From the NCBI GenBank assembly GCA_963210315.1, contig OY723273.1, positions 2,284,322 through 2,348,321 on the forward strand: a stretch of 64,000 nt of DNA, in the 5' to 3' direction. Every line of letters starts with the position of its first letter. Within the stretch, counting starts at the first letter, position 1. The notes beneath the pieces are model-generated. The model was not told where the DNA came from, searched no databases, and saw nothing but the letters and a program-made list of their open reading frames with translations. Origin of the DNA: Rhynchopus euleeides. Lineage: Eukaryota > Euglenozoa > Diplonemea > Diplonemida > Diplonemidae. The position numbers and the translations under genes were made by a program. Below are positions 23,801 to 37,019 of this stretch, piece by piece.

Positions 23801-26800
23801 GGCAGACATCGGAGGAGTTCACAGTGTCAGTCACGTCGCAGCCGCAAGCAAATGTTCTTATCCGCGTCACTCCGAGCGACGGGACGCAGGTGTCTCTGTC
23901 GGTGGATCGTGTCCTCTTCGATGCAACGAACTGGCAGTTGCCTCAGACCGTGAAGGTGACTGCGGTTGACGACAAAGTGGCGGAGGGGGACACTATTGTC
24001 AACATTGCCCTGGAGCAAGTCGTCAGCACGGATGCGGTGTTCGCTGCCATCGACCCACAGGATGTGGAGGTCACGGTCCTTGATAACGACGTGCCTGCGC
24101 TGGTGGTCAACCCCACGTCCGGCCTCACCACCACTGAGCAGGGCGGCTCTGCCACCTTTACTGTCGCGCTGTCAACTCAGCCCCGAGGCACGACAACTGT
24201 TGCCGTCGCATCACAGATGGAAACGGAGGGCACCGTGAACGCTGTGTCGCTGTCTTTCACCGCTACAACTTGGAACGTGCCTCAAACCGTGACAGTCACC
24301 GGGGTGCAGGACACAGTGGCGGACGGTGATATGCTGTATAACGTGAAGGTCGGCCCCACTACAAGCACCGACGCTTTGTACAGCGCCCTCCCCGTTGCGT
24401 TTGTTTCTGTGACAAACACCGACGATGACGTGCCGGGCGTGACTGTCACTCCTCTCACCGGTCTGGTGACAACAGAAGCAGGTGGGACAGCGACGTTCAC
24501 CGTTCGTATCAATACGCAGCCTTCGAGCGATGTCACTGTATCCGTCTCTTCGAGCGACCTAACAGAAGGCCAGGTTGACAAACAGAGCCTTGTCTTCACG
24601 GCGACGACATGGAACACACGGCAGACTGTCACAGTCACAGGTGTTGATGATACAGACATTGATGCCGACATCGCATACCAGGTCTTGGTGCAGGCAGGGT
24701 CAAGCGCAGACCCCAACTACAACACATTCCCCGATGTCTCTGTGGGTGTCACCAACCAGAACGACGAGATTGCAGGGTTCGGCATTACTGCACCTCCAAC
24801 ACTTGTGACCACAGAATGGGGCGACACGGTAGAGTTCACTGTGGTGCTGAAGACTCCCCCGACGGACCGTGTGACCACCACAGTGACCTCGAGCAACCTC
24901 AACGAGGGACAAGTGATGCCCACATCGCTGACATTCCTCCCGTCGAGCTGGAACATCCCGCAGACCGTCACCGTCACAGGGCAGGACGACGCTGCCGAGG
25001 ATGGGGATATCACGTACATCGTCGACCTGTCGGTGCCGACCACGACTGACCCGAACTATGCAGGTGCCAAAGGCGAGTCGCTGTCGATTGTGAACCTGAA
25101 CGACGACCCCAACCCCCCGCTGCTGTGCTCCGCCTACACACAGGCGGCGTGTCCCCTCAGGCCGGATGCAGCAGCGACGCGCTGCGCCACGACAGGCTGC
25201 ACAGATGATATGTGCTGCGCGCGTTGCGACAGCCTGAGTCCGACAGCATGCACCAGCGGACAGCTTGTGTCTGACGCTGCCACGAAGCGGTGTGCAGCAG
25301 GTGGGTGCACTGCAGATGACTGCTGCTACTTCCCGCCCCCTCCGCCCGGGTCTCAGCTGTGCTCAACGTACACGGCGTCATGTCTGCTTCGTGCCAACCC
25401 AGACCGCATTGTGTGCCCGCAGGCGGGCTGCTCGGACAAAACCTGCTGTGAGATGTGCTCCTCACTGAATGTCACAGCGTGTACAAGCGGCCTCCTCCGT
25501 ACAGATGCCGCGGATACACAGTGCGACGCACGCGGCTGTGACTCTGCCACTTGCTGCCGCCCTGACAAGTGCTTCGGTGTTGTGTGCAAACCCATATCAC
25601 AGTGCCACGAGGCTGGGTCATGTGATGGGTCGGGTCTGTGCACGACGCCTTTTAAGCCAGAGGGCACAACCTGCGACGACGGAGATGCCTCGACTGTGCG
25701 GGACAAGTGCTCGGCGGTGGGTGTGTGCGCGGGAGAGGGCAGATGCGCCGGGGTCGTGTGCACAGCGAAGTCTGCCTGCTTCACAGCAGGCGTGTGCAGC
25801 CCCGACACAGGGTTGTGCACAGAACCGCGGCAACCGAACGGCAGCCCGTGCGACGATGGGTCATCACAGACTACCGGGGACACGTGCCAAGACGGTGCTT
25901 GTGTCGGCTCCGTGGCGTGCGACATGCAGACCTGCAAGGCCTCTGACCCACAGTGCAACACGGCCGGTTGTGACTTCGGATCAGGTGGCATGACCAGTTC
26001 CCGTTGTCTGGAGTTCCCCAAGCCTGACAGCACGCCGTGTGATGACGGGCGCCCTGAGACCAACGGTGATCAATGCAACGCGGGGAGCTGCATCGGTACA
26101 AGTCGCTGTCAGGACAAGGTGTGCACACCAAAGTCGCAGTGCCACTCCAGCGGTCTGTGTGACGAGGCCACAGGCGTGTGCAGCACACCCGTGCTTCCGG
26201 ATGGGGGGAAGTGCGATGATGGCAATCAACTCACGACTGACGACCAGTGTGTGCAGGGCACTTGCCTCGGCACACAGAAGTGCTTCGGGGTGATCTGTCG
26301 CGCACCCACTCAGTGCCACAGGGCCGGTACGTGCGACCCGACATCAGGCCTGTGCCTTGACACGCCCCTTCCGGCTGGAACCACATGCGATGACGGGGAC
26401 TCTTCGACGACTGACGACAAATGTGACGGCCTCGGTGGCTGTGCGGGGAAGATGTCCTGCGGGCAGTGCGTGGCAAGTGACACTCAGTGCAAGTCCGCTC
26501 GCTGTGCGCAGAACGATCAATGCACAGAGATCACAAGGCCGGACGGCACGGCATGCAGCGATGGCAGCCCTGAGACTGTGAACGACGTCTGCACATCAGG
26601 GTCCTGTGTGGGAGTGCTTCGCTGCCAAGGGGTCGAGTGCCCAGCCGACCAGTGCCACAGGCAGGGCGTCTGTGAACCTTCCACCGGGCGCTGCAGCACC
26701 CCTGTGCAGCCGGACAACACGCCTTGCAACGACGGGAAGGCTGAAACGAGGAACGACGTTTGCATCTCCGGCGTGTGCATGGGCACGCCTGTCTGTGCTG

Positions 26801-29800
26801 GTGTCGTCTGCCCCTCTGCAACGTGCAGGGGAGCTGGGACCTGCGACACCACCACTGGGTTGTGCTCCGAGCCCATCCTGCAAGACGGCACGCCCTGCGA
26901 CGATGCCGACCCGGGCACAGCAAGTGACACATGTCAGTCTGGGTCGTGTGTCGGGACGACAACATGCGGCATGGCGCAGTGTACTGCAACGGAGCCACAG
27001 TGCAGGCGGGCATACTGTGCTGCGAATAGGTGTGCAGAGGTCAGCCGCGCGGACGGCACCGCTTGCAACGACAACAACCGTCTTACAACAAATGACAAAT
27101 GCAGCTCTGGTGTGTGCGTTGGCGAAAACAAGTGCCGCAACGTTGTTTGTTCTGTGACCGACCCCTGCCGTGACATTGGCCAGTGCGACCCCATGACAGG
27201 CAAGTGCGAGCAGGTTGGGTCGGCAAAGCCAGACGGCACCCCGTGCGATGATGGGAAGGCGGCGACAGTCAACGACAAATGCCAGGGTGGCACCTGCAGC
27301 GGCACACCCGCATGCCAGTTGTCCTCCTGCCTGGCAAAGGACCAGTGCCACCAGGACGGTGTTTGCGATCCGACCACAGGGTTTTGCTCAACGCCGCTCA
27401 CTGCTGATGGCACACCCTGCAACGATGGCGACCCGACAACGGCAAACGACCGCTGCACCTCAGGCGCGTGTCTCGGGGATGTGGCCTGTGCAGGCACGGC
27501 ATGCCCGTCTTCCGACCCGCAGTGCATGCGGTCTGTGTGCAACGCGAACCAATGCTCTGAGCTCCCTCGCTCAGACGGCACCACATGCAACGACAACAAC
27601 GCGACGACCCTCGACGACAAGTGCCTGAATGGGAAATGCATCGGGGTCGACCGCTGCCTTGGCGTCGTCTGTGCAGCCTCGTCGCCGTGCCATGATGTCG
27701 GGGTGTGCCACCCCCTGACAGGTGTGTGCAGCACCCCGGTGAAGATGGACGGGTCTCTGTGTGACGATGCAACAGCAGGCACGGTCAATGACAAGTGTCT
27801 CAACGGCGTCTGCGTCGGCACCGACCTGTGCGCAAGTGTTGTGTGCCCTGCAACACTCTGCCGGGGTCCAGGTATCTGCGAACAATCCACAGGCGAATGC
27901 AAGAGCCAACCCCTGTCTGACGGAACTCCGTGCGACGATGGCGACAGCTCCACTACCGGCGACGTGTGCCAGCGGGAGGTGTGTGTCGGGCAGCTGCAGT
28001 GCGGGTCTCAACAGTGCACCGTGTCGGACCCTCAGTGCTACACATCTGTCTGTGAGAACAACATCTGCACGGAACGCGCCAAGGCCGATGACACGCCCTG
28101 CAATGACGGTTCAGACAAGACGACCGGTGACAAGTGCCGCTCGGGCGTCTGCGTAGGTGTCGACCAATGCGACGGCGTTTCATGCCCGAGTATTGGGCAG
28201 TGCTATGCTGCAGGGACCTGCAACCAGCAGACAGGCAGGTGCAGCACACCAGAGCTTCCGGAGGGGTCTCCCTGCAATGACGGGATTGCAAGCACGAGGG
28301 ATGACAAGTGTGTGCGTGGGCAATGCGTCGGTACGGAGCGTTGTTCAGGTGTCATTTGCACGGCAAGTGACAGATGCCACGATGCCGGTGTGTGTGACCC
28401 TGCGACAGGTCTCTGCTCAGACCCAGCACGTCCGAATGGTATGGGCTGCGACGACGGAGACCCGCAGACAAGCAACGACAAATGTGATTCAGGTGTCTGT
28501 ACAGGGACTCTTGTGTGTGCTGGCGTGACGTGCAGCGTGTTGAGTCCCCAGTGCAACGTGCCCGTCTGCTCTGGGATGGTGTGTGCCGAAACACCCAAGC
28601 CTGACGGGACCTTCTGTAACGACAACAACGCTGCAACCTTCAACGACAAGTGCATGAGTGGGATCTGCATCGGCGATGACAAGTGCACAAATGTGATGTG
28701 CAACACCCAGCCGTCGAATTCGTGCATGCTTCCCGGAGCTTGTGAACCCGCCACAGGTGTGTGCTCCAGCCAGCCTCGCTTGGATGGGTCTCCCTGTGAC
28801 GACCTGGACCCAAAGACCTCTGACGACAAGTGTGCCACAGGCGTCTGCAAGGGCGTCAACAAGTGCGCGAATGTCGTGTGCACGGCATCTGATGCCTGCC
28901 ACGTCCCAGGGCAGTGCGAGTTCGCAGTGGGGGTGTGCACGGATCCGGTCGCCCCGGACGGGACAGTGTGCGACGATGCCAACGTATTCTCCACCAACGA
29001 CAGATGCGTCGGAGGCGTGTGTGTGGGCACAACGCAGTGCACTGCGGGTTCGTCTCCCTGCCCTGTCACGGACGCACAGTGCTCGTCGGCAGCTTGCGAC
29101 AACAGCCAGTGCCTGCAGATTTCCAAGCCTGACGGGACGGTTTGCAACGACGGCATCACTTCGACCCTGAATGATGTTTGCAAGTCCGGGAAGTGCTCCG
29201 GTACCGACGTTTGCGACAACGTTTCCTGTCCTGCAGGCATGTGCAACGAGCCGGGCGTCTGCGACTCTGCGACTGGGCGGTGCACGAGCTCTCCCAAACC
29301 CGATAAGACTTCGTGCGATGACAACAATCCTCTCACCATCAACGACCAGTGCGCAGGCGGTGTGTGCCGTGGGAAGGAACGGTGCGAAGGCATCGTGTGT
29401 AACAAGCAGGGACCGTGTATTGGTGCAGGGGCGTGCAGCATGGGTGCTTGCACATATGCAAAGTTGCTGGATGGCGTTGCGTGCGATGACAACAACCCCC
29501 AGACCACTGACGACAAGTGTGCTGCTGGTGTGTGCGTTGGGTCGGTGCCTTGCGTCGGCTTGCAGTGCACTGCCAAAGACGCGCAGTGCGGCATCCCTGC
29601 CTGCAATGGGAATGCCTGTGTCGAACTTGCCATGCAGGACGGCACCACGTGCGATGACGGCGACAGCCTCACCTACGACGACATGTGCACCAAAGGCCTC
29701 TGCAAAGGGACGCGCAAATGCGACAACGTTGTGTGCCGGCCCATCAGCAGCTGCCACTATGAGGGGACGTGTGAACCTACAACAGGGCTGTGCTCGACAC

Positions 29801-32800
29801 CAGTCAAGCCGAATGGCACCGCATGCGACGATGCAAACCGTCTCTCGCTCACGTCGGAGTGTCACAACGGCATCTGTGTCAGCACAGACAAATGCCTGGG
29901 TCAGCCTGTGTGCCAGCCTCTGTCGCAGTGTCATGACGCTGGCATCTGTGACCCTGGCACAGGAGTCTGCAGCACCCCAATGAAGCTTGACGGCGAACAG
30001 TGCGACGACAACGATGCCACCACCGAAGGCGACCGTTGCCAGAGCGGCACCTGCACCGGCACACCACGTTGCACCCCAGGCAAGTGTGTCGCAAGTGATA
30101 CCTGCCACATCGCCGGGCAGTGCGACCCTTTGACAGGCATGTGCTCCGACCCCAAGAAGGCTGACGAGTCGACCTGCGACGATTTGAATTCAGAGACCCA
30201 GGGAGACAGGTGCCTGTCAGGCGCGTGTGTGGGGCAGATCAGTTGTGGGCAGTCGCTGTGCGTCACAGAGAAGTGCAAGAAAGCTGTTTGTACCAACGGC
30301 AGGTGCGAGAAGGTCCCCTTGAGCGATGGCACGCCTTGCAACGACGACGACCAACTCACCCGCGATGACGTTTGCCGTCTTGGGCAGTGCAAGGGCATCT
30401 CGCTGTGTCAAGGCGTCGTATGCAACGCAGGACAGTGCTCCAACGCCGGCCAGTGCAATCCATCGACGGGCAAGTGCGTGACCACCTCAAAGCCAGACGG
30501 GACTGAGTGCGACGATGCTGACACCAATACGTACAACGACATTTGCAAGAGCGGTGCCTGCAGAGGGTTGATCAAATGCAGCGGTGTTGTTTGTCGTGCC
30601 AAGAACCAGTGCTACAACGTGGGCGTGTGCGACATCAACACGGGCCTGTGCTCGGAACCCCTGAAGGTCGGCTTCTCGCCGTGTGACGACAACCGCGCTG
30701 ATACCACAAACGACCAGTGTCAGGCAGGTGTTTGTGTTGGGGTGCTTGCGTGCGGGCCGCTGGTGTGCACAAACAACAACCCACAGTGCACCAAGATGAC
30801 ATGCGAGAACGATCGCTGTGTCGAGTCGCCCCTGCCTGACGGCACGCCGTGCGACGACAGCAACTCTAAGACGCTTGATGACAAATGCAGCCAAGGCCTG
30901 TGCAGCGGTGTCGACAAGTGCGCTGGGGTTATCTGCACCGCCACATCTCAGTGCCATACGGACGGGCTGTGCGAGCCCCTCACAGGGAGGTGCAACGTTC
31001 CGATCAAGCCAGCGGGCACGGCCTGCGACGACATGAACCCTGCCACCTCCGGTGACATGTGCACAGGTGACGGGTCGTGTATGGGGGTCGACAAGTGCCT
31101 CGGCGTTGTGTGCTCTCCCAGCGACCAGTGCCACGCGGCGGGCTTGTGCGACAGTCTGACGGGGCTGTGCTCTGACCCTGTGCTTCCCTCCGATACCCTG
31201 TGCAGCGACGGCGACCCTTCAACGACTGATGACAGGTGCTCTGCGGGTGCCTGCTCTGGCTCCATCGTGTGTGGTGGGACAGTGTGCCGCCCCCAGAACC
31301 CTGCCTGCAGCGTTGCTGTCTGTGACGGCGGCAAGACCTGCACCGAGAGGCCGAAGTCAGATGGGATTGCGTGCAACGACAACGATCAGAGCACCTCAAC
31401 GGACACCTGCAATGCGGGTGCCTGCGTCGGCACAAACCCCTGCTCCACCGTGCAGTGTGCTGCGCAGGGGCAGTGCCGCAGCGTGGGTGTGTGCAACCCT
31501 CAGACAGGCATCTGCTCCAACCCCATGGTGCCAGACGGCACAGCCTGCGACGACGGGGAGGATGCAACTGGTAACGATGTGTGCGCAGCTGGCCAGTGCA
31601 AAGGTGAATCCAAGTGCAAAGGCGTCGTGTGCACGGGGAGTGACGCGTGCCATGACTCTGGCGTCTGTGACGAGCGCACGGGGCTGTGCAGTGATCCACC
31701 CAAAGCGACAGGCACTGCCTGCACGGACGGCAACTCCCTGACCCTGGATGACAAGTGCGTGAACGGTGTTTGCACAGGTGTTATTACGTGTGGTACTGAC
31801 ACCTGCATCTCGTCGAACCCTGCATGCATGATCGCAAAGTGCGACAACTCACAGTGCACCGAATCCCCTCAGCCTGACGGCATTGGGTGCAACGATAACG
31901 ACCCATCCACCTTCAGCGATCGGTGTGTCTCCGGCAAGTGCCAAGGCATCAGCCGCTGCGAAGGCATTGTGTGCACACCCTCCAGTCTGTGCCACGCTGC
32001 CGGTGTCTGCGACGCGACGACTGGGAAGTGCACGATACGGCTGAATCCAGCAGGCACACCCTGTGATGACAACAACGCCCAGACCATCGATGACATGTGC
32101 ACAGCAAAGGGTGTCTGCACAGGAGTGGAGCGGTGCAAAGGGGTCGTTTGCAGCAGCAGCGACGCCTGCCATGAAGTGGGAACATGCAACCCCAGCACCG
32201 GGAAGTGCAGCGATCCTGTGAAGCCGGGTGGTGTCGGGTGTGACGATGGCAACCCCGATACTGTTGACGACAAATGTCTCAACGGGGTGTGCGCGGGGAC
32301 TGTGATTTGTGGCATGAATCGGTGCTCTTCGCCAAGCCCCAGCTGCCAGCTCCCTTCCTGCACGACAGACGCGTGCACCGTTGTTAACAAGCCTGACGGT
32401 GTCACATGCAACGATGGCAATGCAGGAACTCGCAGCGATGTGTGCTCCGCAGGCGCGTGTGTTGGCGTGCACAACTGCGCCTTTGTCGTGTGCACACCAA
32501 CGGACGACTGCCACCAGGAAGGGCGGTGCGACCCTTTGACAGGCGAATGCACAAACCCCGTTCAAGCTGATGGCACGCCGTGCGATGACAAGAACAGCCG
32601 CACTGTCGGAGATGAGTGCCGCTCGGGTGTGTGTGTCGGACGCGAGAAGTGTGCGGGGGTGGTCTGCAGGGCCTCGGACTCATGCCACGAGCAGGGCCAA
32701 TGCGATGCAGCGACAGGGCTGTGCACAAGCCCCACGAAGAGCGACAACACCCTCTGCAACGACCTCGATGTCACCACGCAGGACGACCGGTGCATCTCGG

Positions 32801-35620
32801 GTGTCTGTGTTGGAACCGTGAAGTGCGGGCAGCTCGACTGCAAGACCCTTAACCCTTGCATGAAGCCGACGTGTAAGTCTGGCAAGTGCAATGAAGTCGC
32901 GCGTCCAGATGGCACCTCTTGCAACGACGGATACAGCAACTCGACAGGTGACAAGTGTATCTCTGGAACATGCCGTGGTGTGGACAAATGCGCTGGAGTT
33001 GTGTGCCCCGCGCCTGACCAGTGCCACTTCCAGGGCGAATGCGATGTGTTGACGGGCACTTGCAGCAATCCGACGAAGCCCGACAGGACAACATGCGATG
33101 ATGGGATCAGCACCACGAAGGACGACGTGTGTGTGTATGTACCCCACTGCTGCATTTCTACTGTTCGGTACACACCACTCCCCGCTTGTTCTCTACCCAC
33201 CAACCTCACAGGAGCGGGCGCTGCCGTGGGGTCTCGAAGTGTGCTGGGGTGGTGTGCTCTGCCTCTGCGTGCTACACCTCCTCAGCCTGTGACATGGAAA
33301 CGGGCAAGTGTCCGCAGATTCCAAAAGAAGGCGATATCGCCTGCGATGACAATGACCCACTGACCTTTGACGACAAGTGCTTCGCCGGCACGTGCCGAGG
33401 GTACCGGAAGCAGTACTGCGACAGCCATGCAGCGCAGTGTGCCGGGATCGGACTCAACTCCGTCGCCAGCCCCGACCGCGTGGAGTGCCCCCTGTGGACT
33501 GGGTATGTTGTGCCATGATGTGTGTGCGCTGGGTTGGGGTTTGCGGAACCCTCACACCCTCCCCTTTGCAGGTGTTCTGACGAGGTGTGCTGCGAGCGGA
33601 AGACCTGCCGCTCGTTCCCCATCACAGGGTGCTCCCTGCGCCCCTCAGCGGACAGCATCCTGTGCCCCACCACCGGGTGCGACACGAGCACCTGCTGCGG
33701 CGAGTGTGCAAGAGACGGTGACGCCGCTCAGTGCGCAACAAGGGAGTTGATGCCAAACAGGGTGTGTCCGTCTGACGGATGCAAACCGGAAACCTGCTGC
33801 GTCCCAGGGGCTCCGGTCTCGTACAGAGTGGCTGTTGACGTGACGGGGCAGCCAACAGATATTGCAGGAGCGACTGCGGCACTGGCTTCAGGGCTTGGGA
33901 TCCACCCATCGTCGTTTTCCGACGTGCGGTACACCCGAGGTGCAAACGGGACATCGCGCCTGACGGCAAACCTGACGCGTTCTGCCCGTTCGATCGATGG
34001 GAGTGTGCGGGACTCCCGTGAGATGGCTTCGAGCCTCCAGCGGCGGGGCCTGGAAGACATGGGCTCCACCAACAACACCTGGAAGAGTCTTGCCCTTGGG
34101 GCGCGTGATATGGTTGTCTACCCTGAAGGTGTCAGCTTCCCGAAGAAGTGTCCAACCGGGCCTGCGACCACATCTGTTGTCTGCTCCGGTACCGGGCAGT
34201 ACGGCTGCCCCCTGAGGGTGCTGTGCGAGCAGGGCAGGACGCCCTGCTGTGCAGACCCTGATGGGATGTGCGATGACGGTGATGATGCTGTCGCGTGCAT
34301 CGATTACCCGAAGTGTCCGTCATCTACTCCTGTGTCGTCGCGCATGTGTGGAGGGTCTGACTTCTATGGCTGCACCCAGGGGGTGACCTGCACTGACCCA
34401 ACTCAGACGGTATGTGTACCCGTGATATGTTTGTAGCTCCGTATCGTGATCCTCACACACAGGCATGTTGCTGCGATACCGACGGATCATGCACTGACGG
34501 TGACGACGCAGTGTGCTGTGCGGAAGAATCAGTTGACGAATGTGCCAATACGTGCCCGACCTGTGCCAACACTGGGAGTGGGAACGCCTGCACAATGTCA
34601 ACGGTGAGGGGCTCTCAGAGGTGTGAGGACCCTAGCCCACAGACAGCGGGCGACTGGCGGTGTGTGTGCACCCGTCTGACTGACCGGTCTGTTGCTGGCG
34701 GCGATGCAATCTGTCCACCCGCGAAGGCACCAACTGATGTCGTCGTGCGGTCCTCAAACAGGGACGAGCAGGACCTGTCGGATAAGATTGCCCAGATGCT
34801 CGGAACCGACAAGCAGAATGTCAGTGCCACGACAGATGGTGCAGGCACCGGGCAGATGCGTGTTGTGATCCCTGACGAAGTTCTTCGGGGCAACTTCCTG
34901 CAGATGACGCGAATTTGTTCGGCAAATGCACTGTGCCAGAACACAGGTATCAACAGTATCGATGCGCAGACGGAGTGCCCAGCACTGAGCTACGCTGCTT
35001 CATGCCAGGAGAAGGCAGGTTGTGAATACAGGAATGGAGCCTGCGCAGCTGCCGCCCTGCAATCGACACCGACGCCACCAGCCCCGGACAGCGACGACGG
35101 ATTCGGGGAATGGTGGTACTGGCTCATCATCGCCATCGTTCTTCTCTGCTTGTCCATCGCAGCGGCATACATGTTCCTGCAGAACAAAAAGAAACACATC
35201 GGGGACATCAGCTACGACAATCCTGTCACCGGAGAGCCGAAGACCACTGACGGATACTGGACCGACGAGTCCGGACCTCGGAGGTCGCCACCTCCTGCAC
35301 CTGCTGCTGCGCCTGTGTTCTACCCAGAGGCGCCCGAAGCTGAGGATCCCCTACACCCCCTGGCCCCGGCATCTCCAGAGACGAAGGTCTTCTCCCGACC
35401 TCCACCCCTACCACCGACCTTTGGTGCAGGGCGGGGCACCTTCGACACGTTGGTATCTGCAGCGTCTCCCTCGGGTGCGCCGCTGCCGACATTTGATGCC
35501 CCAGACACCCTCATGGACCCGCTGGGCCCCCACCTTGGCCCGCCGGCAGGAACAGCCTCTTATACATACATCCCGCGTTCTAATGTTTCGTCAGGCTCGT
35601 ACAATCGCCTTCCTGTGTGA
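14842..35620 (+). CDS. Giant type I cell-surface protein: 30 Calx-beta-like repeats, 45 Cys-rich repeats, TM
   Basis: The exons are 14842-33134, 33212-33502, 33572-34409 and 34463-35620. They sum to a multiple of three and encode 6859 residues. ATGs at 14881 and 14899 are alternatives; the last gives the cleanest signal peptide (MGWGLRCLALLSVAVGKSCA). Residues 40-3423 are 30 repeats of about 112 residues with TEAGGTATFTV, NWNTPQTVTVTGVDD and a closing NTDDD. I read them as Calx-beta-like beta-sandwich modules with acidic, probably Ca2+-binding linkers. Residues 3428-3575 hold four modules ending in CC. Residues 3576 to about 6170 are 45 cysteine-rich repeats of about 58 residues (CxGVVC...CHxxGxCDxxTGxC...CDDG...DxC), somewhat like the Dictyostelium CTDC repeat. 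A juxtamembrane segment, one helix (about 6691-6713, WYWLIIAIVLLCLSIAAAYMFL) and a 146-residue Pro-rich cytoplasmic tail follow. Adhesion or cell-coat function is inferred. Confidence 0.9.
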
Positions 35621-37019
35621 GTGCGTAGCAAACATCTTACCTGGTTGTACGGCCATCTTTCCTTCGATTCCCTGCAGCGTCAAAGCGGCAAAGGTTCTAC
35701 CTTATGACGCTATGCTCACAGGTGAGTCGCTTGTGTCCGATTCAGGGCAAACCTCAAACAGTCAGTCTCCGCAGTGCTCCCCATACAAACCCTGCCCCCG
35801 TGTGTCGTGCTGTGCTTTGTTGTTCTGTCCGTCATATGATGTGTCCCAAAACCTACCGCACGACTATTAGCTAAAAACTCGGACCGGTCATGTCATACCA
35901 CCCGCAGCCAATTCTGCGATCTTAGTCTCAATGTATCTCCCATCACGTCGTATATTTTCCTTTCCTTCTTGAATGCACTTCTTGGAGCGCATCAAGACAC
36001 CATCTTCTGCACTGTCTTCAGCGGACTCCTTCGGCATCCTGAAGCCCTTTAATAAATATCCTCTCTCTCTGCCTTGCGTGCCGCGCCATTTTACGGCTTG
36101 TGTTGCCACCACATCGGTCCCAGTTGTAGCATCCCAGCCTTGCCCGTTGATTTATGTCCTGTGCTGCACAAAAATTATGAAGCCGAGTCAATTCGAATGG
36201 CGCGAGCGCGAACATTGGGAACCACTGGCCAGCTTGTCCTGGTGGGGTTTCCTCAACTTCCGAACATTTTTGTCCCTGTTGTGTGTCACATGTAAATACT
36301 GTGCGATTCAAGTGATCTCCACTGAGAGTAGCGTTTCCTGTTGAGTGATGCAGTGTTGAACTTCAGTTATCGCTTGCACGTGCCGTAGTACCCCATCCTT
36401 TTGATGTCGCCCTTGTGTCTGGTTGCAGCGAGGGATCCTCGCCAAGGCTAGAAGCCGTCATGCCAGTGGTTGTGTGAATCAGGGCCTCGTTGCAGTCTAC
36501 AAGTCAGAACTATGAAACAGTCTGGTCTCGTACATCAAATCGTCGATGCCAACAAAGGGACGGCGTTGTTTGTCGCCAAACGGGCGGACAAAACTCGCGT
36601 GTTTTGCCTGATGAAGGTTGCAGGTTGGTGTATCTGTGCAGTCGGTACCAGATACGGGTAGATCCAAGGTAGATTGTGTTTGTCACCCCAAAGCGCTACC
36701 ATCTTTACTGTGACAAGGTTCTTATTATTGTGAACAAAAGGGAAGGTAACATCCTGCACGCCACTGCCTGCTCGTCACCCACGTCAGGCTGGTGGGCGTC
36801 GGTCCCCAAGAAATATAAGGAAATTGAAGCAGAAACCAGATGTTCTTTTCGGATCTCCGGAAGCACCTGCAGCATGCTAGAGTTGCTGCATTGCAAATTC
36901 TGATTCCCCGCCCCTGACGGACTCTGCCCTGCCCACCCACCCCCTTGTCGTTCGAGGCTGTTCTGCTGCGCTGCACCACGACACTCCACTGCACCACCAT
37001 CCAGGCTCACGGAAGTAGA
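35621..37019. other. Intergenic: 3' flank of giant gene, 5' flank of PGAM5-like gene
   Basis: No gene is supported. Open frames here are short, overlap each other and lack motifs. A pyrimidine-rich tract ending in CCATCCAG at 37004 lies 16 nt before the next ATG and is a likely splice acceptor. Confidence 0.6.

Noticed and set aside
25353-33209. Minus-strand frames up to 539 codons opposite the giant gene
   Set aside because: They are antisense shadows of the cysteine-rich repeats (Ser/His/Pro-rich, repeating with the same period). The + strand has conserved cysteines and correct splicing.
33135-33363. Read-through end of exon 1 of the giant gene (stop at 33363)
   Set aside because: The cysteine repeat pattern breaks at 33134 and resumes at 33212 in another frame; a 77-nt GTATG...CACAG intron restores it exactly.
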